Below, piece by piece: positions 6,982 through 11,938 of a DNA stretch of 11,938 nucleotides. Numbering within the stretch: the first letter of the stretch is position 1; the number at the start of each line of letters is the position of its first letter. The notes under the pieces are model-generated. The model was not told the origin of the DNA and made no database searches. It worked only from the letters and a program-made list of their open reading frames with translations. The position numbers and the translations under genes were made by a program. Location: positions 1 to 11,938 of the forward strand of contig JANRKF010000034.1 of assembly GCA_033763575.1 (NCBI GenBank), in the 5' to 3' direction. The DNA is from JANRKF01 sp033763575 (GTDB lineage Bacteria > Pseudomonadota > Alphaproteobacteria > Rickettsiales > SXRF01).

Positions 6982-7518
6982 ATGCAGGAAGATAAGCATA
7001 GCGAATTAACGGCGCTTTTCCGCTCCGGCATGGAGGGGAACGGGGCTGCTTATAATGTTTTCCTGACGGCGATTGCGCCGCTTCTGCGCCGCGTCATCGG
7101 GCGTCGTCTCGCCTCGGCCGATATTGAGGATGTGGTGCAGGAGGTGCTGATCTCCATCCATAAAGCCCGCCATACCTATGATGGCGACCGCCCGATCATG
7201 CCGTGGATTTTATCGATCTCACGTTTTCGCATCAATGACCATTTACGCAGGCATTACGCCCAGATGCGGCACCAGACCATCGATATCGGCGAGATCGAAG
7301 CGGTGCTCTGCGATGTAACCGAAGGTGGTGATGAGCGCGAATCCCTCATAGAACTGCTGGAAGGCGTCCCTGAAAAACAACGGAAAATATTGACGATGAT
7401 GCATATGGAAGGTCACACGGCAAAAGAGGTCGGCCAGCAGCTCGGCATGAATGAATCCGCTGTGAAGGTGGCGGCGCACCGGGCGATCAAGCAGATCAGG
7501 AAGAAATTCAGCCTATGA
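6982..7518 (+). CDS. sigF: ECF RNA polymerase sigma factor (SigF-like, paired with NrsF-type anti-sigma)
   Basis: The 178-residue protein has only sigma region 2 (~18-92; core DIEDVVQEVLISIHKA at 47-62, then the W75-containing RPIMPWILSISRFRINDHLR) and region 4 (~118-175; helix-turn-helix TAKEVGQQLGMNESAVKVAA at 146-165), as in ECF sigma factors. It should direct core RNA polymerase to stress promoters once released by the membrane anti-sigma encoded next, whose ATG overlaps this gene's stop codon (ATGA). Start choice: the frame is open from a GTG at 6922 and has ATGs at 6946 and 6949, but homology-like sequence begins after 6982. All candidates have weak ribosome sites, so the start is the least certain part. 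In Caulobacter the sigF-nrsF pair responds to heavy metals and controls bufferin genes, which fits the neighbours here. Confidence 0.88.
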   Translation: MQEDKHSELTALFRSGMEGNGAAYNVFLTAIAPLLRRVIGRRLASADIEDVVQEVLISIHKARHTYDGDRPIMPWILSISRFRINDHLRRHYAQMRHQTIDIGEIEAVLCDVTEGGDERESLIELLEGVPEKQRKILTMMHMEGHTAKEVGQQLGMNESAVKVAAHRAIKQIRKKFSL

Positions 7519-8162
7519 CAAGTACGCAGAACCTTATTGATGATCTGAGCCGGGATGCAAAGCCCGCCGGTCCGTTGCAGCGTCCGCTGCCGATGGTTTG
7601 GCGGCTGGCGGTGCTGTTTGTGTTATATGCGCTGATCGCCCAGTGGCAGCTTGGCCTGCGGCACGATCTCGCGTTGCAGTTCGCCCGCCCGCTATTCGTT
7701 GTCGAGATCGCCCTGCTGGCTTTGGTCGCGGCATCAGGCATCGCGGCGGCGGTGCTTACCATGGCGCCCGACGCTTATCAGAAAACGAATCTATTGCGCC
7801 TGCCTTACCTGCTGTTTGCACTATTGCTTGGCATCATTATCGCTCAGCTTCCGGGCACGTCGCCGGACATACTCGCTGCGGCATCCCAGTCCCAGCATGG
7901 AGCGGAGTGCGCGCTCTGCATTGCTGCCGTTTCCATGATTCCTTCGGCGCTGATGTTCATATCGCTCCGGCGTGGCGCCAGCACCCGCCAGCTGCAATCG
8001 GGCGTTTATGCTGTGCTTGCGGCGACCGCCACGGCAGGACTCACGCTCCGGCTTGCCGAAGCTAACGACGTCATGATCCACCTTGCGGTATGGCATTACC
8101 TGCCGACGCTGCTTTTTGCCGGCGCCGGCGCACTTATCGGTAAATGGCTACTGAAGTGGTAG
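7515..8162 (+). CDS. nrsF: NrsF-type six-helix membrane anti-sigma factor (DUF1109)
   Basis: The 215-residue product has a polar N-terminus (1-26), likely cytoplasmic and sigma-binding, followed by six hydrophobic segments at about 28-45, 58-82, 94-111, 131-150, 162-180 and 192-211. It ends in KWLLKW, like other NrsF proteins. The paired cysteines C132 and C135 (ECALC) sit at the start of the fourth segment, where the family has conserved cysteines implicated in sensing metals such as chromium and cadmium. The LRRGA after segment four is also family-like. It would hold the sigma factor inactive at the inner membrane until metal or redox attack on the cysteines. It is translationally coupled to the sigma gene by a 4-base overlap and converges on the bufA1-like gene with a 4-base gap. 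Confidence 0.87.
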   Translation: MTSTQNLIDDLSRDAKPAGPLQRPLPMVWRLAVLFVLYALIAQWQLGLRHDLALQFARPLFVVEIALLALVAASGIAAAVLTMAPDAYQKTNLLRLPYLLFALLLGIIIAQLPGTSPDILAAASQSQHGAECALCIAAVSMIPSALMFISLRRGASTRQLQSGVYAVLAATATAGLTLRLAEANDVMIHLAVWHYLPTLLFAGAGALIGKWLLKW

Positions 8163-8166
8163 CAGG

Positions 8167-8415
8167 TTAGCCTTTGGTTCCGCCGACGAGCTTGTCGCAG
8201 AGGCCCTTGGGCACATAGACCCAGTCGATTGCAGAGCTGTCTTTTTTCGCCTGTCCGGCGCAGGAGCTGCTGCCATCTTTGGCAGCGCAATCATTTTTAC
8301 CGGCTTTGGCGACGCCGTAGCATTTTTCGCGTTCCGGTTTTTTATCTTCGGCGGCGGCGCTACCGGCGGCCAACATGGCAGCAAGCACCGTGGCTGCAAC
8401 TAACTGTGTATTCAT
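8167..8415 (-). CDS. bufA1: BufA1-like bufferin precursor (DUF2282), small periplasmic four-Cys peptide
   Basis: The 82-residue protein has a signal peptide cleaved near SAAA/ED (22-23). The mature ~60 residues carry the DUF2282 pattern: EREKCYGVAKAGKNDCA (28-44), SSCAGQAKKD (50-59), WVYVPKGLCDKLVGG (65-79). Its four cysteines are Cys32, 43, 52 and 73. In the characterised Caulobacter family member the MNIO enzyme BufB converts cysteines of the precursor to thiooxazoles and the exported peptide sequesters copper. By homology this is such a precursor, but the modified residues are not known here. AAGGAGT (8421-8427) precedes the ATG by five bases. Unusually it is encoded on the opposite strand from the enzyme gene and has a housekeeping-type promoter. 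Confidence 0.9.
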   Translation of the reverse strand: MNTQLVAATVLAAMLAAGSAAAEDKKPEREKCYGVAKAGKNDCAAKDGSSSCAGQAKKDSSAIDWVYVPKGLCDKLVGGTKG

Positions 8416-8461
8416 GGGACACTCCTTATATTATGTGGGTCGCTGCATATTCAGCGCACCG

Positions 8462-8490
8462 AACATAGGGTAGCCCAGGAAACCTGTCAA
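8462..8490 (-). promoter_or_regulatory. Sigma-70-like promoter for the bufA1-like gene
   Basis: On the minus strand a perfect -35 TTGACA (8485-8490) is followed by 17 bases and TATGTT (8462-8467). Transcription would start near 8455, giving a leader of about 40 bases to the ATG at 8415. A much weaker GTTTCC-N16-CGGT overlaps it, so some ECF input cannot be excluded. Confidence 0.6.
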
Positions 8491-8513
8491 AAAAAATGTT
8501 TTTGTTTTCAGGT

Positions 8514-8539
8514 GTAACCTTTCCATAAAACCATGCGAA
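8514..8539 (+). promoter_or_regulatory. Sigma-F-type ECF promoter for the bufA2-like gene
   Basis: GTAACC (8514-8519), 16 bases, CGAA (8536-8539). This equals the consensus I recall for sigma-F promoters in Caulobacter crescentus. It points toward the bufA2-like gene, and a SigF-like factor is encoded 1 kb away. Transcription would begin near 8546, leaving a ~160-base leader before the ATG at 8708. Confidence 0.7.
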
Positions 8540-8564
8540 GTCGGCATTAACATGCGATGGTTTT
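8527..8564. repeat. Inverted repeat AAAACCAT-N22-ATGGTTTT over the promoter start region
   Basis: Perfect 8-bp arms at 8527-8534 and 8557-8564 straddle the CGAA -10 element and the expected transcription start. The hexamer ATGCGA also occurs as a direct repeat (8533-8538, 8552-8557). This could be an operator for a second regulator, or chance. Confidence 0.35.
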
Positions 8565-8695
8565 GTTCTTAACTATCACGACAGGCGATCTATTAACCAT
8601 TATTTCGCTTGCGCGATGAAGTTGGCAAAATTATAACATGTCGCGCTGAACACTTAGGCGTTCGGTGTGGTAAACAACCACCAAACAACTTATTC

Positions 8696-8703
8696 AAGGA
8701 GAT
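8696..8703 (+). promoter_or_regulatory. Ribosome binding site that fixes the bufA2 start
   Basis: AAGGAGAT lies six bases before the ATG at 8708. The reading frame is open further upstream to 8609, but that extension has no such site and would place 33 non-signal residues before the signal peptide. Confidence 0.8.
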
Positions 8704-8707
8704 TTCC

Positions 8708-8968
8708 ATGTCTGCTACGAACAAATTAGCTACCGCTGCTCTTGCTGGCCTTCTGACCGCTGGTCTGATGACGGCTGGTGTTGCTAACGCCGCTGGTGCC
8801 GAAAAAACCGCTTCGGCTGAACAAGCTGCTGACAAGCACGCTTGCAAAGGCCACAATGCCTGCAAAGGTAACGGCGGCTGCAAAACCGGTGATAACGGTT
8901 GCAAAGGCAAAAATTCCTGCAAAGGTAAAGGCGGCTGCGCTACCGATGGCAGCAAAGCGGCTGAGTAA
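8708..8968 (+). CDS. bufA2: BufA2-like bufferin precursor, small periplasmic six-Cys peptide
   Basis: The 86-residue protein has a typical signal peptide (hydrophobic 8-26, cleavage near ANA/AG at 28-29). An Ala/Glu-rich spacer then leads to a Cys/Gly/Lys-rich core. The six cysteines are at 46, 52, 58, 65, 71 and 77, an almost exact 6-residue spacing, in the pattern CKGxNxCKGxGGC written twice. This CKG-type pattern resembles proteins annotated as BufA2 periplasmic bufferin-type metallophores. The gene lies directly upstream of the MNIO enzyme gene, separated by a terminator, which supports its being the enzyme's substrate. The aromatic and acidic residues that follow the last CKG in many relatives are missing: this one ends in a short ATDGSKAAE. 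Cu or other soft-metal binding in the periplasm is inferred. An untranslated metallothionein-like alternative is less likely given the context. Confidence 0.82.
   Translation: MSATNKLATAALAGLLTAGLMTAGVANAAGAEKTASAEQAADKHACKGHNACKGNGGCKTGDNGCKGKNSCKGKGGCATDGSKAAE
8840..8953 (+). repeat. Two tandem 57-bp repeats in the bufA2-like gene
   Basis: Copies at 8840-8896 and 8897-8953 each encode 19 residues of the form xCKGxNxCKGxGGC plus a five-residue spacer. Codons are largely conserved (TGCAAAGG recurs four times), pointing to a recent in-frame duplication. Confidence 0.8.
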
Positions 8969-8989
8969 TCCTTTCGCGTGAATGAAGAG

Positions 8990-9023
8990 AAGCGGGGGAT
9001 TTGCGTCCCCCGCTTTTTCTTTT
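8990..9023 (+). terminator. Strong intrinsic terminator between bufA2 and the enzyme gene
   Basis: The stem AGCGGGGGA (8991-8999) pairs perfectly with TCCCCCGCT (9006-9014) over a 6-base loop, with one more A:T pair outside. It is followed by TTTTTCTTTT. It lies 22 bases after the bufA2 stop and 15 bases before the enzyme ATG, with no evident promoter in between. Read-through would be needed to express the enzyme. Confidence 0.88.
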
Positions 9024-9037
9024 AGGGTGAGGTGGTT

Positions 9038-10744
9038 ATGCAAACGAATTCCCAGCATTTTCCGGACCTTGGGTTTGGCCTCGGCCTGCGGGTCAATCAT
9101 TATCCGCATATCTTCGAGCATTGGCCGGAGGTGGGCTGGTTCGAAATTATTTCCGAAAATTTCATGGATACCGATGGCCGCCCGAAGCGCAATCTGGCGC
9201 GGATTCTGGAGCGCTATCCGGTGGTCATGCACGGCATCGCCATGTCGATCGGCACGGTCGATCCGCTCAATTCCGGCTATCTGAAAAAGCTCAAAGCGCT
9301 GATCGATTTCGTGAACCCCCCGTGGATTTCCGATCATTTATGCTGGACTGGCATCGCCCATAAAAATTCGCATGACCTGCTGCCGGTGCCCTACACCGAG
9401 GAAGCGCTCAAACACATCGTCTCGCGCATCGGACAGGTGCAGGATTTCCTTGGCCGCCCGATCGCGTTGGAAAATCCCTCCACCTATCTGGAATTCAAAA
9501 CATCCCATATTCCGGAGGCCGAGTTCATCGCCGAGATGGCGAAGCAATCCGGCTGCAACCTGCTGCTCGACGTCAATAACGTCTATGTCAGCAGCTACAA
9601 TCACCGCCTCGACGCCAAGGCCTATATCGATGCGCTGCCGCTCGATAAGGTCATCCAGATTCATCTCTCCGGCCATACCAATAATGGCACGCATATTATC
9701 GATACCCATGACGATCATGTGGTGGATGAGGTCTGGTCGCTGTACCGCTATGTCGTGCACAAGGCGGGCCGCACGCCGAACACCATGATCGAATGGGACG
9801 ACCGCATTCCCGAGTGGGATGTGCTTTATGCCGAGCTGGGCAAAGCGAAGGCGGCGGCAAAAGATGCGGCGAATTACGCGCCGCTGCCCGATCTCGCGCA
9901 GGAACAGTCGCGCTATGTCGCGAATATTTCCGTGCCGCTGGATGAGGCGGAGCAGCGCATGCAGGATGCGATTCTGCGTGGCGCTGGCATCGACAGCAAG
10001 CCCGATGAATGGATTCGCGCCAAGGCCGAATTCGCGCCCAAAGACCAGCTCGCCGTCTATATCAACTCTTATCGTTTCCGTTTGTATGATGTGGTAGCCG
10101 AAGATTATCCGGTGCTCGAATATTATCTCGGCGAGGATGATTTCGACCGGCTCATCAAGGATTTCGTCAATACTGCGCAGTCGGAGCATTTCAATATCAG
10201 CCGCTATGCTTCGCAGTTGCCGGAATTTTTGCGCGCACATGAATTGGGCGATGATTTCGGCGTCGAGCTGGCCTTGCTGGAAGATGCCGTATCGCAACTG
10301 ACCGATCCGGAAGAAACGATTCCGCTGGAGCCGAAACATTTGGAAGGCCTCACGCCGGAAGCATTGATGGGGATGGTGCTTTATCCTCGAAAGGCGCTCT
10401 CGCTATTCGCGTTCGACTATCCGGTAAATCGTTTTTATATCGAAATGAAAGAAGATAAATCGCCACCACCGCCCGCGCCGGAAAAAACTTTTGTTGCGGT
10501 GTTTCGCCATGACGATGTGGTATGGCGGATGGAGCTGGGCGAAAACGAATATCACCTGCTGCATAAATTATTTTCCGGTGTGCCGATCGGGGTTGCGCTT
10601 GAGGCGCTTCAGGTTGAGCTTTCACTGCCGGAAGACGAGCTTGCGGCCAATCTTTCCAACTGGTTTGCGCGCTGGATGCGTAACGGTTTGCTGGCCCGCC
10701 ACGAATACGACGAAGACACACATCCTGAAAGGACCGCCGCATGA
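9038..10744 (+). CDS. bufBC: Fused bufferin maturase: MNIO (DUF692, BufB) + DUF2063 partner (BufC)
   Basis: The 568-residue protein joins two proteins usually encoded separately. Residues 1-~275 are a DUF692 multinuclear non-heme iron oxidase (MNIO) TIM barrel: GFGLGLRVNHY (12-22), WFEIISENFM (34-43), MHGIAMSIG (64-72), ISDHLCW (97-103), HDLLPVPYT (112-120), ALENPSTYLEF (143-153), LLLDVNNVYVS (175-185), IHLSGH (208-213), IDTHDDHV (221-228) and IEWDDRIP (251-258). His65, His100, Glu145, Asp178, His209, His224 and Glu252 are candidate iron ligands by family pattern. An Ala/Lys-rich linker (~267-282) leads to a DUF2063 region (~303-400; YINSYRFRLYDVVAEDYPVL at 341-360). The C-terminal ~485-552 resembles a PqqD-like peptide-recognition fold (inferred). 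It should convert precursor cysteines to metal-binding heterocycles. The start ATG 9038 has GAGG at 9029-9032; GTG 9032 is an in-frame alternative. The stop overlaps the DoxX start. Confidence 0.92.
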   Translation: MQTNSQHFPDLGFGLGLRVNHYPHIFEHWPEVGWFEIISENFMDTDGRPKRNLARILERYPVVMHGIAMSIGTVDPLNSGYLKKLKALIDFVNPPWISDHLCWTGIAHKNSHDLLPVPYTEEALKHIVSRIGQVQDFLGRPIALENPSTYLEFKTSHIPEAEFIAEMAKQSGCNLLLDVNNVYVSSYNHRLDAKAYIDALPLDKVIQIHLSGHTNNGTHIIDTHDDHVVDEVWSLYRYVVHKAGRTPNTMIEWDDRIPEWDVLYAELGKAKAAAKDAANYAPLPDLAQEQSRYVANISVPLDEAEQRMQDAILRGAGIDSKPDEWIRAKAEFAPKDQLAVYINSYRFRLYDVVAEDYPVLEYYLGEDDFDRLIKDFVNTAQSEHFNISRYASQLPEFLRAHELGDDFGVELALLEDAVSQLTDPEETIPLEPKHLEGLTPEALMGMVLYPRKALSLFAFDYPVNRFYIEMKEDKSPPPPAPEKTFVAVFRHDDVVWRMELGENEYHLLHKLFSGVPIGVALEALQVELSLPEDELAANLSNWFARWMRNGLLARHEYDEDTHPERTAA

Positions 10745-11184
10745 CCGCCTCTCTTTTTCACCGCTGGCTACGTATAAAACTGCTCGCACTCAGGTTGCTT
10801 GACGCATTTGCGTTCCTGCCGGTGTTCGGCATGCGGCTGTGGATCGCCAAAATATTCTGGGATTCCGGCAACGCCAAGCTTTCCGATTGGGAAGGCACGG
10901 TCGCGCTGTTTGCCGACGAATATAAAGTGCCGGTCATTCCGCCGGAGATCGCGGCTTATATGGGCACGGCTGCCGAACTGGGTGCTCCCGTATTACTGGT
11001 GCTGGGGCTGGGTGCGCGCCTGGGTGCTGCGGTGCTCCTTGTCATGACGGCTGTCATCGAGTTCACCTATATGTCATTTCCCATCCACCAGGTGTGGGCC
11101 CTTATGCTCGCGCTGATCTTTTTCCAGGGGCCGGGTAAATTGTCGTTCGATCATTTTATCCGCCGCTATTTTTCACGCCGCTAG
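10741..11184 (+). CDS. DoxX-family inner-membrane protein of the bufferin operon (BufD-like)
   Basis: The 147-residue protein has four hydrophobic segments at about 15-38, 67-90, 93-111 and 113-130. DoxX-like features are RLWIAKIFWDSGNAKLSDW (32-50), the LFADEYKVPVIPP stretch (56-68) and AELGAPVLLVLGLGARL (78-94). DoxX proteins are associated with respiratory-chain or quinone-linked membrane functions. A DoxX gene commonly closes bufferin operons, where its precise role is unsettled. Its ATG overlaps the stop of the fused enzyme (ATGA), so the two are translationally coupled. It ends three bases before the stop of a convergent gene, and no terminator hairpin is visible in that gap. Confidence 0.87.
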   Translation: MTASLFHRWLRIKLLALRLLDAFAFLPVFGMRLWIAKIFWDSGNAKLSDWEGTVALFADEYKVPVIPPEIAAYMGTAAELGAPVLLVLGLGARLGAAVLLVMTAVIEFTYMSFPIHQVWALMLALIFFQGPGKLSFDHFIRRYFSRR

Positions 11185-11187
11185 AAC

Positions 11188-11938
11188 CTATTTATTCAGG
11201 TCAGGCCGATTATTGTTCGGTTCGTCCGGAACGGTTTTGAGGCCCTCGAAATCTTTGAGCTTGTCGAGGCGTTTCAGCCGTTCTTTCACGAAATAGACCA
11301 TATAGCGCAGGTCGCGGTCGGGAATCGCATCGGCATTATTCTTGATTGTCTCCATGATGCCCAGCGCGTCTTCCATTTCGCCGCGTTTTTCATGCACCAC
11401 TGCTGCCATCTGCTGCGCCCATATCGGCACGCTTTTATCGACCAGCGGCTTGGCCGCTTTCAACGCCAGGTCCATATCTTCCAGCTTGTATTGCGCCAGG
11501 TAAATCGATTGCAGCAGCCACCACCATTTATGCTCGATGTCGCGCACCGAATGTTCGTAGAGATAGTTCACCAGCGGGCGCACCTCCTCGTGGTGCTGCG
11601 TCTGGCTGAAATAATAGGACGCCATGGCGGGCAGCATATCGGAATTATCGTCCAGCCCGTCGAGCAGTGTGAACCAGTGATAGATGCGCTCCATGCTGTA
11701 ATCGTGCAACGGGGTGAAGCGGCCATAGGTGTCGCCCGCATTCTGCATCTCAAGCGCCAACACGCGGAAATAAAACTGGTCGTCACCCATCTTGAGCGCG
11801 GCCAGCTCCTCGCGCCCCGGCACGGGGGGTACTATATCGAGCGACGGGCGAATCTCGCGCGTGGCCACCCAGAACAGCGCGTTGCATGCCAACAGCGCAA
11901 GGAGCGGGCCGTAGCCTGCGATGAATTGCTTGGGACGA
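11188..11938 (-). CDS. Membrane-anchored helical protein of unknown function, N-terminus cut off by window edge
   Basis: The minus-strand frame is open from the right edge to the TAG at 11188-11190, giving 249 visible residues. A methionine-like start at TTG 11892 is possible, but the hydrophobic segment continues upstream of it: FIAGYGPLLAL runs into LACNALFWVA. The true start is therefore probably beyond the window, a few residues before a single N-terminal membrane anchor. After a Pro-rich stretch (DIVPPVPGREE) the chain is highly helical with many Trp/Tyr (YHWFTLLDG, HKWWWLLQSIY, YMVYFVKERL), and segments such as WAQQMAAVVHEKRGEMEDALGI look like TPR-type helix pairs. It is probably a periplasmic or cytoplasmic TPR-like scaffold on an inner-membrane anchor. 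I do not recognise the family. It converges on the DoxX gene and is not obviously part of the bufferin operon. Confidence 0.75.
   Translation of the reverse strand, partial: RPKQFIAGYGPLLALLACNALFWVATREIRPSLDIVPPVPGREELAALKMGDDQFYFRVLALEMQNAGDTYGRFTPLHDYSMERIYHWFTLLDGLDDNSDMLPAMASYYFSQTQHHEEVRPLVNYLYEHSVRDIEHKWWWLLQSIYLAQYKLEDMDLALKAAKPLVDKSVPIWAQQMAAVVHEKRGEMEDALGIMETIKNNADAIPDRDLRYMVYFVKERLKRLDKLKDFEGLKTVPDEPNNNRPDLNK

Noticed and set aside
8593..8617. Second sigma-F-like element, TTAACC-N15-CGAT
   Set aside because: It mismatches in both boxes and spacing; the exact match at 8514-8539 is far better.
8609..8707. 33-residue N-terminal extension of the BufA2-like peptide
   Set aside because: It would bury the signal peptide; AAGGAGAT directly before 8708 fixes the later start.
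9338..10339. 333-codon minus-strand frame opposite the MNIO fusion
   Set aside because: It has a long frame but no domain and no ribosome site, and is rich in Ile/Arg/His as expected from complementing the real gene.

Overview
The window is 11.9 kb of bacterial DNA, most likely from an alphaproteobacterium. It carries an ECF sigma factor with an NrsF-type membrane anti-sigma factor, a bufferin-type copper/metal-stress locus, and a type Vb (two-partner) secretion pair, so the cell is Gram-negative. Coding DNA is moderately GC-rich, and one intergenic stretch (3223-3430) is strikingly AT-rich. No rRNA, tRNA, CRISPR array, insertion sequence or phage gene was seen.

Left part, minus strand (1-5565): an ArsR-type repressor (5565-5182) is followed in the same direction by a two-partner-secretion outer-membrane transporter of the FhaC/ShlB/HecB type (5116-3431), then by its presumed substrate. 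The substrate is a very large filamentous-haemagglutinin-like exoprotein that starts at 3222 and runs off the left edge still open (1074 codons visible). It is the largest coding region in the window and has no stop codon here.

Centre, plus strand (5655-6904): a DUF1993 protein and a short-chain dehydrogenase/reductase, 23 bases apart, are transcribed divergently from the ArsR gene. The shared intergenic region holds interleaved sigma-70-like promoters and a perfect TAGTTC-N9-GAACTA inverted repeat, so ArsR probably represses this small operon and itself.

Right part (6982-11184): the most interesting region is a bufferin-type locus, in which small exported Cys-rich peptides are modified by an MNIO (DUF692) enzyme. 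Its order is ECF sigma (SigF-like) and NrsF-like anti-sigma on plus, bufA1-like DUF2282 precursor on minus, bufA2-like six-Cys precursor on plus, a strong intrinsic terminator, a BufB(DUF692)-BufC(DUF2063) FUSION gene on plus, and a DoxX-family membrane protein overlapping it by 4 bases. A GTAACC-N16-CGAA element upstream of the bufA2-like gene matches the sigma-F promoter consensus I recall from Caulobacter. The bufA1-like gene instead has a housekeeping-type TTGACA-N17-TATGTT promoter. The model is that metal stress releases the sigma factor from NrsF and the sigma factor switches on the bufA2 unit. The terminator keeps the precursor in excess over the enzyme, and the fused enzyme may modify both precursors.

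The right edge holds a minus-strand gene for a membrane-anchored helical protein of unknown function, truncated at its 5' end by the window.
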